DNA of 64,000 nt from [Pseudomonas] carboxydohydrogena (GCF_029030725.1 NZ_CP113162.1:1300501-1364500), one strand, 5' to 3'. Shown: positions 27,094-35,516, counted from the stretch's first letter. Notes: generated from the sequence alone by a model not told the origin. A program made the numbers and translations.

Positions 27094-28323
27094 TCAGACT
27101 TTCTGGCTGGTGTCAGGAAGCAAGGCCGGGGCCAGGGAAGCGCCCTGTTCTTCAATGAGAGGCACGGTCGCGGTCTCGGTGCGATTGCGTCCGGATTCCT
27201 TGGCGCGATACAGCGCCTGATCGGCGCGGCGGAACGTATCCTCGTATGCAATGTCGGTGTCCAGACAGGTCGCCACGCCCGCCGAGACGGTGACGGGAAT
27301 TCCGATGGAGCCCGCGGTGAAACGTGATCGAGCGACCGCGACACGCATGCGTTCGATGGCATCGACAGCCGTGAGAGGATGTGCGGCATCGAGCAGGACG
27401 GTGAATTCCTCGCCGCCGCTGCGCGCGACGATATCGTTCTTCCGGCTGTGCCCCCGCAGGATGTCCGCGACCTTGACCAGAACCTGATCTCCCACGTCGT
27501 GGCCGTAGGTGTCGTTCACGGCCTTGAAATGATCGATGTCGATCACGGCGACGGCAAAACCGGAACGGTTGAGTCTGGCTTCCCGGAAGCGTTTTGCGCC
27601 GCTGCGCGCCAGCATTCTGCGGTTCGGCAGGGCGGTGAGATAGTCCGTCGATGCGGCGACCTCCAGCCTGCGTCTCAGATAATCCGAGCACATCAGCAGA
27701 AAAGCGGTCGTGCCGACGACCGGCAGCAACGTCATCACGATCGGCGACAGCAGGTTCAGCCAGTTGGTGCCGCTCTCCACCGCGAAGTCGCGGTCGATGT
27801 CCATGAGAAGATAAATCACGAATCGTCCGAAGCCGTACGCCACTCCCATTGCGAAGAGGCCGATCAGGATTCTCCGGCTGAGCGAAGTGTCGTCGGCGGA
27901 CTTGAACAGCAGAGTCCATATGCTGGCGCCCATCAGCCAGGCCCATGCGATGGAAACGATCACCACGCGGATCTGAAAACTGGGATGGACGACAGAGAAC
28001 CAGAGAACGCCGGTGGTGGTGACGATTGCCGGGAGAAGCTGCCACGCTTTGGGGCGCTCCCCATAGAATTGTTGAACGGCCGCGTAATAGGCGGTGAGAC
28101 CGAGCGCCATCAGGGCGTTGGCGCTGACAAGCATCACAGGCCGGGGCAACGGATGGCCGAATGCGAACACGGCGCATCCACCCGCGATCAGGACGGTGCC
28201 GATCTGCCATGACCTTGCGGCTGGCTGCAACGCAGGCGGCAGGTCGCGGGAGACCACGCTCAGGACGCAGGCATTGGCGATGATCATCAGAGATACGGTC
28301 GTAAAGACGGTGCCTGCTTCCAT
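27094..28323 (-). CDS. Membrane-bound diguanylate cyclase
   Basis: A 409-residue protein if started at the ATG at 28323; upstream in-frame starts (28347, 28539) are possible. The first about 215 residues hold six or seven hydrophobic helices, an integral membrane sensor of unknown ligand. The C-terminal GGDEF domain (about 235-385) has DIDHFKAVNDTYGHDVGDQVL in two motifs and an active GGEEF near residue 300. RKND ends five residues before GGEEF, which is a proper RxxD product-inhibition site, so feedback control by cyclic-di-GMP is expected. There is no EAL domain. Confidence 0.92.
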   Translation of the reverse strand: MEAGTVFTTVSLMIIANACVLSVVSRDLPPALQPAARSWQIGTVLIAGGCAVFAFGHPLPRPVMLVSANALMALGLTAYYAAVQQFYGERPKAWQLLPAIVTTTGVLWFSVVHPSFQIRVVIVSIAWAWLMGASIWTLLFKSADDTSLSRRILIGLFAMGVAYGFGRFVIYLLMDIDRDFAVESGTNWLNLLSPIVMTLLPVVGTTAFLLMCSDYLRRRLEVAASTDYLTALPNRRMLARSGAKRFREARLNRSGFAVAVIDIDHFKAVNDTYGHDVGDQVLVKVADILRGHSRKNDIVARSGGEEFTVLLDAAHPLTAVDAIERMRVAVARSRFTAGSIGIPVTVSAGVATCLDTDIAYEDTFRRADQALYRAKESGRNRTETATVPLIEEQGASLAPALLPDTSQKV

Positions 28324-28707
28324 TCCCCTCGTGGTCCTTTGTCCCATTCCCCGGATTTTCGTCTGTAGCTTTAGCCCGCCATCCTTGAATCGAGCGTTCA
28401 GAGCGATGCTGAACAGCCTGTTACCGGAATCGTGAAAGTGCGGATTAAACGCCGCCACGATTGCGAGGCGCGCGTTGCGCCGCTGGCCGCAGGAGCATCG
28501 GGCGGGGCAGCGGCTGGCGCAGTCCCGCGCCCGCTGCATTTTTTCTTTCGTTAACCGCTCTTTTTATTCCTATTTTAGGCCCCGATTGCTGCAATTGAAC
28601 GCGAACCGGGTCTTGCGCGTTAGCCTTACCGCGCGATCGCGTCCGCCTCTTAACTTATGGCGGCGGCGGCTGAACTAGGATCGAGGCGAATCCGGAAGGT
28701 TGCTCTG
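28324..28707. other. Divergent intergenic region, 384 bases
   Basis: The gap lies between the start of the diguanylate cyclase (minus) and a small exported protein (plus). The part near 28,545-28,590 is AT-richer (CTTTTTTTATTCC-type stretch) and may hold promoters. No coding frame with good codon use or RNA motif is apparent. If the cyclase starts further upstream, part of this region belongs to it. Confidence 0.3.
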
Positions 28708-29139
28708 ATGCGTATTGTCGTCTCGCTCGCGGTTCTGGTCGGCAGCACGGTGCTTGCGCTTGCGGATAGCGGTGGCGTGATCGCCGTTCCGGGCAAACCC
28801 GGCGTTCCGGTGATGATCAACGGACGCGATGCGACCTACGCGATGGTCGAAGGCGACTGGGGATTGTCGCGCGGCGTCCATGTGCAGCCGACGGTCTATG
28901 GCGGATGGGATCGCTACGAGGCGCCGCCGGTCGGCCACTATTATCCATCGCTCGGCCGCCGTCCCGGTTATGGCCGGCTTGAAATTCAACCTCCGGCGAA
29001 CCGCAAATTGCCGCAGCCCGCGGAAAGCTATCACCAGTCATGGTCGGCGCAATCCGCGCCTCCAGCCTTGCAGCCGGTGCCGGAAAATCCACCGGCGGTG
29101 ATCGTCGCCCCGGAGCCGTATCGGCAATTCAGAAATTAA
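28708..29139 (+). CDS. Small exported protein of unknown function
   Basis: A 143-residue product from the ATG at 28708, with GGAAGG upstream. The first 19 residues are a signal peptide ending ALADS. The mature protein is rich in Pro, Gly and Tyr (for example GKPGVPVMINGRD, VGHYYPSLGRRPGYGRLE) with little predicted secondary structure. I recognise no family. It is followed by another exported Tyr/Gly-rich protein 31 bases downstream, so the pair is likely co-transcribed and surface-related. Confidence 0.75.
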   Translation: MRIVVSLAVLVGSTVLALADSGGVIAVPGKPGVPVMINGRDATYAMVEGDWGLSRGVHVQPTVYGGWDRYEAPPVGHYYPSLGRRPGYGRLEIQPPANRKLPQPAESYHQSWSAQSAPPALQPVPENPPAVIVAPEPYRQFRN

Positions 29140-29170
29140 AAACACAACATTGACTGACAGGAGAGTGCGT

Positions 29171-29722
29171 GTGCGTTTCAAGGTTCTGGGTCTCGCCGCG
29201 ATGATCGGGGCGATGGTCAGCGCCGTTCCGGCGATGGCCTGCTACAACGGTTGCGGCGGCGGTCTGTTCACGTCGGGCGCGACGGCCTATGGGTGCGGTT
29301 ATGTCGCGAGCGGTTGCGGCGTGACCGTCCGCGAGCAATTGCCGAACCTCGATGCAGGCCCGCAATATTACTACGTCAATCAGGGTCCGACCTATACGGG
29401 ACCGGGCGACATCGCGCCGGTGCCGACCTATCAGGAGCGCTCGGTGTCGGGCTGGGCGGCTTACAATCGGCCGTATTACTACGGCTACAATGGCGGCCCG
29501 TACGCGCATGCGTCGCATCATTACTATGACGGCGCCTATATCCAGGGTCCGCGTGTGTACAGCTACCGCTGGCGTCACCATCATCGCGCGCGCTATCAGC
29601 GCACGAATGTCCGCCAGCCCAATCGCGGTGTGAAGCCGCGCACCCATTACTACTACACGGGCCATCCGGCCGGCGAGAAGGTCGTGCGCGGCAACGCTCA
29701 CGCGCATCCGAACAAGATGTAA
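29171..29722 (+). CDS. Tyrosine- and histidine-rich exported protein
   Basis: A 183-residue product from the GTG at 29171, chosen because AGGAGA lies six bases upstream; a GTG at 29165 is too close. A signal peptide ends near PAMAC (about residue 23). The mature protein starts with a cysteine/glycine-rich part (CYNGCGGG...YGCGYVASGCG), then a tyrosine-rich part with repeated YY, and a basic His/Arg-rich end (RWRHHHRARYQR). No known domain is seen. It may be a surface or periplasmic structural protein. Confidence 0.75.
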   Translation: MRFKVLGLAAMIGAMVSAVPAMACYNGCGGGLFTSGATAYGCGYVASGCGVTVREQLPNLDAGPQYYYVNQGPTYTGPGDIAPVPTYQERSVSGWAAYNRPYYYGYNGGPYAHASHHYYDGAYIQGPRVYSYRWRHHHRARYQRTNVRQPNRGVKPRTHYYYTGHPAGEKVVRGNAHAHPNKM

Positions 29723-29790
29723 TCCATCGATCGTGGCTGATCTGGTTTCGCTCCTTTCCGCGTGACGCTGAGGGGAGCGAAATTTTTTTC

Positions 29791-29871
29791 TAAAGCGTTT
29801 TCAAGCGAAGCATGACCTCGGGCTTGACCCGAGGATGGAAACCGGTTCGCGTGAAGAAAACGCGTCAAAAA
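29791..29871. repeat. Nested palindromic repeat of Bradyrhizobiaceae type
   Basis: The outer arms are GCGTTTTC and GAAAACGC, with further pairing of CAAGCGAA against TTCGCGTG. Inside is a second palindrome, CCTCGGG-CTTGA-CCCGAGG. The sequence AAACCGGTTCGCGTGAAG is one I associate, from memory, with a high-copy intergenic repeat in Bradyrhizobium, Nitrobacter and Rhodopseudomonas genomes. It lies between the stops of two convergent genes, the usual site for such elements, and could also act as a terminator on both strands. Confidence 0.6.
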
Positions 29872-29881
29872 TTTCTGGATG

Positions 29882-30700
29882 CTATTTCATCAAGCCGAGC
29901 CGCGATGCGCCGATGTAGAGCGCGAGCGCGGTGGCGTTCGAGACGTTCAGGCTCTTGATCTCGCCCGGCATGTCGAGCCGTGCCACTGTGCCGCAGGTTT
30001 CCCGCGTCAGTTGCCGCAAGCCCTTGCCTTCGGCGCCGAGCACGAGCGCGAGGGGCGCGCGCAATTCCGTCTCCGCGAGATTGGTGCCGCCCTCGCTGTC
30101 GAGCCCGACGGTGAGGAAGCCGTGCTCCTTCATCTCGTTCAGCGCGCGCGCGAGGTTCTGCACGATCACGAGCGGCACCATCTCAAGCGCGCCGGAGGCG
30201 GATTTCGCCAGCACGCCGGTGGCTTCGGGACTGTGACGCGCCGTCGTCACCACGGCTTTCACCGCGAACGCCGCCGCCGAGCGCAGGATCGCGCCGACAT
30301 TGTGCGGATCGGTGATCTGGTCGAGCACCAGCACGATGCCGTCCTGCGGCAGTTTTGAAATGTCGAGCGCGGGCAGGGGATCGGCTTCCGCCAGCAGGCC
30401 CTGATGCACGGCGTCGGGGCCGAGCCGCTGGTCGATCACGCTGGGGCGCACCACCTCGGGGGTGAGCCTGTTGAGGGGGATGTTGTCTTCCTCAAGCCGC
30501 CGCAGCGCGTTTTCCGTGACGAACAGCTTGCGGATTTTCCGCTTCGGGTTGGCCAGCGCCAGAGTGACGGTGTGCCAGCCGTAGAGAATCGCCGGCCCGT
30601 CGCGGTCCTCCCGGTTCCGCCGATGCGGCGGGCCGCCGCGGCCGCGCTGGGGCGTGCGGTTCGAGCCCTTGAAGCGGGAGAATGAGTCATGGCTGGCCAT
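29882..30700 (-). CDS. rlmB: 23S rRNA (guanosine-2'-O)-methyltransferase RlmB
   Basis: A 272-residue SpoU/TrmH-family enzyme that methylates the 2'-O of a guanosine in domain V of 23S rRNA (G2251 in E. coli). After about 30 basic residues (RGRGGPPHRRNRE) there is a substrate-binding domain (about 35-105) and the knotted SAM domain with LVLDQITDPHNVGAILRSAAAF in two motifs, LGAEGKGL and IKSLNVSNATALALY. All three SpoU motifs are intact. It is transcribed away from tRNA-Tyr. Confidence 0.94.
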   Translation of the reverse strand: MASHDSFSRFKGSNRTPQRGRGGPPHRRNREDRDGPAILYGWHTVTLALANPKRKIRKLFVTENALRRLEEDNIPLNRLTPEVVRPSVIDQRLGPDAVHQGLLAEADPLPALDISKLPQDGIVLVLDQITDPHNVGAILRSAAAFAVKAVVTTARHSPEATGVLAKSASGALEMVPLVIVQNLARALNEMKEHGFLTVGLDSEGGTNLAETELRAPLALVLGAEGKGLRQLTRETCGTVARLDMPGEIKSLNVSNATALALYIGASRLGLMK

Positions 30701-30821
30701 GGCGCGCTTGTCTCACGCAGGTTCCTGCAAGGCAATCGGGAAGCCGCCGATTCGGGCGATCCTCAAGCCAGCACTGGACTTTTTAAGGATTCAGGATCGG
30801 GGAAATAAGCTGTCGCCTTGG

Positions 30822-30850
30822 TTGACTTTCCCCCGTCGCTTCCCTCATAA
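30822..30850 (+). promoter_or_regulatory. Probable promoter for tRNA-Tyr
   Basis: TTGACT (30822-30827) and TCATAA (30845-30850) are spaced by 17 bases and point toward tRNA-Tyr, about 90 bases downstream. There is no other gene in between. Confidence 0.55.
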
Positions 30851-30949
30851 ACGCCGCCGACCGGGTGCCCGTGAACGGGCTCGCTTTTCAATGTCACTCT
30901 GGATTGCCCGACTGCCTCGCGGCGGACAGGCCTGATGACACCGAATTCC

Positions 30950-31035
30950 GGGGGAGTGTCCCGAGTGGCAAAGGGAGCTGACTGTAAATCAGCCGCCGTA
31001 TGGCTTCGAAGGTTCGAGTCCTTCTTCCCCCACCA
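30950..31035 (+). tRNA. tRNA-Tyr (anticodon GUA)
   Basis: Eighty-six bases with encoded CCA. The acceptor GGGGGAG pairs with CTTCCCCC, the anticodon stem-loop is GACTGTAAATC with GTA, a class II variable arm (CCGCCGTATGGCTTC) is present as expected for tRNA-Tyr in bacteria, and the T arm is GAAGG-TTCGAGT-CCTTC. Confidence 0.96.
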
Positions 31036-31040
31036 TACTG

Positions 31041-31079
31041 AAAACGCTCGCGGAAAGTGAATTTCCGCGAGCGTTTTTT
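31041..31079. terminator. Bidirectional terminator between convergent tRNA genes
   Basis: A perfect 16-base-pair stem (AAAACGCTCGCGGAAA with its complement) and five-base loop is flanked by an A run on the left and TTTTTT on the right. It can stop tRNA-Tyr from the left and tRNA-Gly from the right. Confidence 0.9.
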
Positions 31080-31144
31080 ATTGGCCGCGGCCGGATGCAG
31101 AAAGGCCCATGAGCGTGGGCCGCATCATTCGTGGAATGTGAAAC

Positions 31145-31218
31145 TGGAGCGGGTGAAGGGAATCGAACCCTCGTATTCAGCTTGGAAGGCTGCTGCTCTA
31201 CCATTGAGCTACACCCGC
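31145..31218 (-). tRNA. tRNA-Gly (anticodon UCC)
   Basis: Seventy-four bases with encoded CCA. On the minus strand the acceptor GCGGGTG pairs with CACCCGC, the D arm is GCTCAATGGTAGAGC, the anticodon stem-loop CAGCCTTCCAAGCTG gives UCC, and the T arm is GAGGG-TTCGATT-CCCTT. It converges on tRNA-Tyr, unlike the common all-same-strand Tyr-Gly-Thr cluster. Confidence 0.96.
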
Positions 31219-31312
31219 GCTGCCGATGAACTAGCACGGCTACAGACGGGCCTCAACAGCCGCCGCGAAAACTCAACCGATTGAAGTTAAAGCCATTTGG
31301 GATGCCGGCGGA

Positions 31313-31645
31313 TCAATCGGTGTCGTCCGATGCCTCATCCCGGAACGATGTCAGGCGAGAGATGAACGCCAGCATCAGGCCTATGCCCACCAGTGAAAAC
31401 GCCATGGCGAATATCTTCGTCACCGCGGCGCTCGGCGCCAGATTGGCGTCGCCCACGGTCGTGAGCGACACCACGCTGAAATAGGCCGCATCAAGCCAGG
31501 ACCATCCCTCCACGGATCGGAACACCAATGTCCCGATCAGGGTGGCGACCAGCAGTAGAAATACGATGGCTCGGAATTCCGGATCGCGAAGGCCGCGCCG
31601 GAAGCCAAGGAACAACAAGACCAGGCCCGTGATCAGCGATTTCAT
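31313..31645 (-). CDS. Two-TM ion channel with NaK-like filter
   Basis: A 110-residue protein from the ATG at 31645 (an upstream in-frame extension to 31711 is unlikely). Two hydrophobic helices (about 25-43 and 78-97) flank a pore helix and the filter SLTTVGDANLAP, with the selectivity sequence TVGDAN at residues 63-68. This is an ion_trans_2 pore domain. Potassium channels have TVGYGD here; the Bacillus NaK channel, which does not choose between sodium and potassium, has TVGDG. A non-selective cation channel is therefore more likely. It would work as a tetramer in the inner membrane. The C-terminal tail (DEASDDTD) is acidic. No ligand-binding domain is attached. Confidence 0.82.
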   Translation of the reverse strand: MKSLITGLVLLFLGFRRGLRDPEFRAIVFLLLVATLIGTLVFRSVEGWSWLDAAYFSVVSLTTVGDANLAPSAAVTKIFAMAFSLVGIGLMLAFISRLTSFRDEASDDTD

Positions 31646-31813
31646 GCGGCTGGCTCGCGAATGAACAGGCGAGCATTGCCTTCGATTCGGATCGCGCGCG
31701 CAACCGCGCATTGGCGTTGTCAGCGCCTAAAAATTGCGGCCCGTAATTTTGTCACGGCCGGAAAGGCTTGCCGGTCGGGAGACGAGGGCGCCGCATGCGG
31801 CGCCCTCGCAATA

Positions 31814-32101
31814 TCATGCGGCTGAACGGTTCTTGATCGCGCCGACGATCGCGGTGAGGATCGCGCCACCCGCGCCGCCGCCGACAACCTGCGTCAGAAT
31901 CGAGCCGACATCGAAATTGCCGCTCTGGAGTGATGCCGCCACTGCCGGCCATGCCATCGTGATGATCTGGCCGAGCACGCCGCCGCCGACCAGGCCCGCG
32001 ATGGTATTGCCGAGAGTGCCGAGATCGAATGTCGGAGAAGCCTTACCCGCGGCATTGCCGCCGAGAGCACCCGCCACAAGATTGATTAAAATCTGTTCCA
32101 T
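31814..32101 (-). CDS. Small glycine-rich membrane protein of unknown function
   Basis: A 95-residue protein with two or three glycine-rich hydrophobic stretches (LGNTIAGLVGGGVLGQIITMAW and VVGGGAGGAILTAIVGAI) joined by short polar loops. I do not recognise the family; I believe similar proteins exist in related rhizobia. The start MEQILINLVAGALGG is preceded on the minus strand by GGGATTAGGTC. It lies between the channel gene and a divergent YeaQ-type gene, all small membrane proteins. Confidence 0.65.
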   Translation of the reverse strand: MEQILINLVAGALGGNAAGKASPTFDLGTLGNTIAGLVGGGVLGQIITMAWPAVAASLQSGNFDVGSILTQVVGGGAGGAILTAIVGAIKNRSAA

Positions 32102-32283
32102 GACCTAATCCCGAATGTTGCCAACATAACGAGTGTAGCACTTTGATGTGATATTCTATCGTCACGGGGCCGTGACGCAGTTGCATGCATTATTCGCTGT
32201 GGACCGGAGGATGTGCGCAATTGCCAAGGATTATTGGTCGGCGAAAGCTCGGATTCTCGTTCACACACTGAAGGAGCAAGGCA

Positions 32284-32541
32284 ATGCAAGGCGCTGAAAT
32301 GGGTTGGATTGCGGCTATCATCGTAGGCGGGCTGGCTGGCTGGTTCGCCGAGATGTTCATGAAGAGCGGGACCGGCATCCTGATGAATATCGTACTCGGC
32401 ATCGTCGGCGCGGCGTTGGCGAATTTTCTTCTGGGACTGTTCGGTATCGCGCTGGGCGGGTGGGTCGGTTATCTCATCGCCGGATTCATCGGTGCCTGTA
32501 TCCTGATCTTTGTCTGGCGCGCGATCCGCGGACGGGCGTGA
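32284..32541 (+). CDS. GlsB/YeaQ/YmgE family membrane protein
   Basis: An 85-residue protein with three hydrophobic, glycine-rich segments: GWIAAIIVGGLAGWFAE, NIVLGIVGAALANFLL and VGYLIAGFIGACILIFVW. This is the transglycosylase-associated/GlsB family of stress-induced inner-membrane proteins, which has no known enzymatic activity despite the name. A good AGGAGCAAGGC ribosome site is just before the ATG. Confidence 0.9.
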   Translation: MQGAEMGWIAAIIVGGLAGWFAEMFMKSGTGILMNIVLGIVGAALANFLLGLFGIALGGWVGYLIAGFIGACILIFVWRAIRGRA

Positions 32542-32638
32542 CCACGATCGCCTGAGCGACCCGGCGGCGGATGCGAAGCCGCCGGATCGTGAAGGTTTTA
32601 CGTCGGCGGATTGATGTCGCCCGCGTCGCGAAAAGGAT

Positions 32639-34387
32639 CTAGGCATCCTGTTCCGGCGCGGCGTCCGGGCGTGTCACAAGACGGATGTCGCAGACGATGC
32701 CGGACACGGCATAGTGCACCTCGTAGCCGCCGCCCATCTGTCCGGTGAGACTGGTGATGAGGCGGGTGCCGAAGCCTTCGTGCTCCGGGGCCTTCACCGG
32801 CGGTCCGCCGCGCTCGCTCCAGCTCATGCAGATCAGATTGCCGTGCTCGACGGCTTCCTTGGTCCATCGCACCTCGACATGGCCGGTGTCGTTGGAAAGC
32901 GCGCCGTATTTCATCGAGTTGGTGCACAGCTCATGAAAGATCATGGCGGTCGGCACGACGATGGCGGAGCGCAGATCGACCGGTGGTCCCGAGAGCGTGA
33001 AACGGTGCGCGAGATCTTCGCGCGCGGGCGCAAGCGCAGCTTCGGCAACCTCGCGCAGGTCGGCGTGCTGCCAGTTATGTCGCGTCAGAAGATCGTGGCT
33101 GCGCACCAGCGCTTGCAGCCGTTCATGAAAATTACGCAGCGCCTCCGTCCCCTGATTGGTGCGAAAGCTCATGGATGCGATGGATTGCACGGTGGCGAGC
33201 GTGTTCTTGACCCGGTGCGCAAGCTCGTGGACGAGAATTTCGCGCCGCGCCTCGGATTCCTCACGCTCGTCCTCGCGCCGCGCGTTTTCGTCCATCAGGC
33301 TGTCGAAGGTCTGGCCGAGCACGCCGATCTCGTCGTTGCGCCCGTCGAGCCGGTTGCGGACGCCATCCTGCCCCCGCCGCCAGCTTTCCGCCGTGGCGAC
33401 CATCTGCATCAGGGGCCGGCGGATGATGCTGTCGCCGACGAGCCACGCCAGCAGGAACGCGGCCGCGCTGCCGAGCACGAACAGCAGCACGCTGCTGCGC
33501 AGCGCGCGGTCGATCGGCCCCAGCGCCTCCGCGCGCGCGATGCCGCTCGACACATAAAGCCCGAACGATGTGTAGGGAGCGGGGATGTAGCCGACGATCC
33601 GGTCGATGCCGTCGCGGCTGCGGATGTCCGCCGTGCCGGGCAGCGCCGAGAGCAGGTACATGTATGGCGTCGGGAAGCTCGTGCCGATGAATTTTTCCGG
33701 ATCGGGTTCGCGTGCGATGATGATGCCGTTGCGGTCCGCCACGGTCACCGCGCTGCCTGGCGCGAGCCCCCGCTCGCGCAATTGCCGGCCGAGCCATTCG
33801 AGATTGACGCCGGCGCCGACGACGAAATCGATGTGATCGCCGGTCACGACCGGCAACACGACCGGAATGATGCGGCGGCCGGACAAGCGGCTCATGGTGT
33901 AATCGCCGACAGAAAACTGCCGCGTGCTCAGGGCCTCGCGGAAATAATAGCGGTCGCCGAGATTGACGGCCGGAACGCCGCCCTCGCTGAAGCAGCGCGG
34001 TTCTCCGTCCGGCTCGATGACGACAATGGAAGTCAGCGGCGGCAGTTTGGTCCGCACGCGCGCCAGATATTGCTGGCAGGCGGCGAATCCGCCGCCGCGA
34101 ATTTCCGACGCCTGGCCGACCGCGTGCAGCACGCCCTTGATGCCTTCGAAGATCTGCTCCATCTCGGATACGGCGAAATGCGCGTTGCGCAACGCCTCCG
34201 CGTTGGCGTCCTGATAGCGGGAATCGCGCAGATCGAGCGAGGAGTAGATCAGGGCGGCGAGACCGGGCAGGCAGGCGACCAGCACCAGCGACAGGAGGCG
34301 GTAGACCAGCGACATGCGGCGCATGGAGGAAAAGCGTCTCAAGCCGTGGTTCCCGATTTCGCGAAGGGTCTCATGGGCTGGATTCAT
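32639..34387 (-). CDS. HWE-family sensor histidine kinase
   Basis: A 582-residue membrane sensor kinase from the ATG at 34387. A TM helix (about 30-48) precedes a periplasmic Cache-like sensor domain (about 50-280), a second TM helix (about 290-315), a HAMP domain (about 315-370) and the kinase. His391 in HELAHRVKNTL is the phosphorylation site. HELCTNSMKYGAL and WSERGG are the altered N box and the WxE motif that define the HWE group, common in rhizobia. Its partner response regulator is not adjacent. The Cache-type sensor suggests a small extracellular ligand such as an organic acid; that is inference. Confidence 0.9.
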   Translation of the reverse strand: MNPAHETLREIGNHGLRRFSSMRRMSLVYRLLSLVLVACLPGLAALIYSSLDLRDSRYQDANAEALRNAHFAVSEMEQIFEGIKGVLHAVGQASEIRGGGFAACQQYLARVRTKLPPLTSIVVIEPDGEPRCFSEGGVPAVNLGDRYYFREALSTRQFSVGDYTMSRLSGRRIIPVVLPVVTGDHIDFVVGAGVNLEWLGRQLRERGLAPGSAVTVADRNGIIIAREPDPEKFIGTSFPTPYMYLLSALPGTADIRSRDGIDRIVGYIPAPYTSFGLYVSSGIARAEALGPIDRALRSSVLLFVLGSAAAFLLAWLVGDSIIRRPLMQMVATAESWRRGQDGVRNRLDGRNDEIGVLGQTFDSLMDENARREDEREESEARREILVHELAHRVKNTLATVQSIASMSFRTNQGTEALRNFHERLQALVRSHDLLTRHNWQHADLREVAEAALAPAREDLAHRFTLSGPPVDLRSAIVVPTAMIFHELCTNSMKYGALSNDTGHVEVRWTKEAVEHGNLICMSWSERGGPPVKAPEHEGFGTRLITSLTGQMGGGYEVHYAVSGIVCDIRLVTRPDAAPEQDA

Positions 34388-34503
34388 TAAGGAAGCAGGG
34401 GCAGGGCGAGTCAAGCCGCGTTATCCGCCGGAAAAGGCGTCGGAAATATCCGGCGAGAAGGGCGTGACGAACGCCAAGCGGTCGGCTATAGACAACCGCC
34501 TGT

Positions 34504-34579
34504 AGGGGTGTAGCTCAGTTGGTAGAGCATCGGTCTCCAAAACCGAGGGTCGCAGGTTCGAGTCCTGCCGCCCCTGCCA
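34504..34579 (+). tRNA. tRNA-Trp (anticodon CCA)
   Basis: Seventy-six bases with encoded CCA. The acceptor AGGGGTG pairs with CGCCCCT, the D arm is GCTCAGTTGGTAGAGC, the anticodon stem-loop TCGGTCTCCAAAACCGA gives CCA, and the T arm is GCAGG-TTCGAGT-CCTGC. In many proteobacteria it precedes secE directly; here a phosphatase gene intervenes. Confidence 0.97.
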
Positions 34580-34611
34580 GTCTTTAAGATTTAAGACGAT
34601 AAGAGACGATC

Positions 34612-34638
34612 ATCCCGCTCACCGCAGCGGGATTTTTT
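34612..34638 (+). terminator. Terminator after tRNA-Trp
   Basis: An eight-base-pair stem, ATCCCGCT/AGCGGGAT, with a six-base loop runs into a T tract of six. Confidence 0.85.
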
Positions 34639-34720
34639 ATGCCTTATGCAGACTTGATATCTGCGTCGCATGAATCCTCTATACGGATTGCTGGCCGGCC
34701 AGCAGACCGGGAAAATTGCC

Positions 34721-35455
34721 ATGACGGTTTCAGCAGAGTTCATTCCCTCCGGATTTCGCGCGCCTGAGGGTGTGCGCATCTACGCGATCGGCGACATCCA
34801 CGGTTGCAACGATCTTCTGCGGGACAGGCTCGCGGCGATCGAGGCCGATCTTGCCGCGCGTCCCGGCGTCGAGGCGCTGCGCATCTTCATCGGCGACTAC
34901 ATCGACCGTGGCCCGGATTCGCGCGGAGTGGTCGAGACGCTGATCGAACTCGGAAACCGGGAGCGGTGTGTTTTTCTGTGCGGCAATCACGAGGTGCTTC
35001 TCCTGGATTTTCCGCAGAACCCGAAGCTGATGCCGGCCTGGCGTTCGGTCGGTGGCCTCGACACGCTGGCGTCCTACGGCATCGCGTCGTCGCCCGAGCC
35101 GGACCCGGCGGAGGCATTGCAGCTGGCCAATACGTTCGAACGCGTGCTGCCCGGCAGCCACCGCGATTTCTATTGCAATCTCGCCATCTCCCACGCGGCG
35201 GGCGATCTGTATTTCGTCCATGCGGGGGTGCGGCCGGGGGTCGCGCTGGAGGCGCAATCGGTGGCGGACCGGACCTGGATCCGGCATGAATTCCTGAATC
35301 ATGAAGGGCTGTTCGAGAAACTCATCATCCACGGCCACACGCCCGCGACGGAACCGGAAATCAGGCCGAACCGGATCAATATCGACACAAGGGCCTTTTC
35401 CTCCGGCCGCCTGACCTGCATCTGGCTGGAAGGAGACCGTTTCGGCTTTATCTGA
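34721..35455 (+). CDS. Metallophosphatase, serine/threonine phosphatase type
   Basis: A 244-residue protein from the ATG at 34721. It has all the phosphoesterase-family metal and phosphate motifs in order: GDIHGC (about 25-30), GDYIDRGPDS (about 66-75), GNHE (about 105-108) and HGHTPA near the C-terminus. This matches the bacterial PrpA/PrpB or lambda-phosphatase-like group, with two metal ions. It might be a protein phosphatase or a diadenosine tetraphosphatase; the sequence does not decide. It lies between the tRNA-Trp terminator and the secE promoter, so it is probably monocistronic. Confidence 0.9.
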   Translation: MTVSAEFIPSGFRAPEGVRIYAIGDIHGCNDLLRDRLAAIEADLAARPGVEALRIFIGDYIDRGPDSRGVVETLIELGNRERCVFLCGNHEVLLLDFPQNPKLMPAWRSVGGLDTLASYGIASSPEPDPAEALQLANTFERVLPGSHRDFYCNLAISHAAGDLYFVHAGVRPGVALEAQSVADRTWIRHEFLNHEGLFEKLIIHGHTPATEPEIRPNRINIDTRAFSSGRLTCIWLEGDRFGFI

Positions 35456-35516
35456 AACATGAGGCCGTGACGGGATTTACGGGTCCAGGTCGGGGGCGGG
35501 CAGGGCCGCTGGCACC

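Noticed and set aside
30950-34579. tRNA genes as attachment sites of an integrated element
   Set aside because: No integrase gene or repeated 3' tRNA end lies near any of the tRNA genes in the window.
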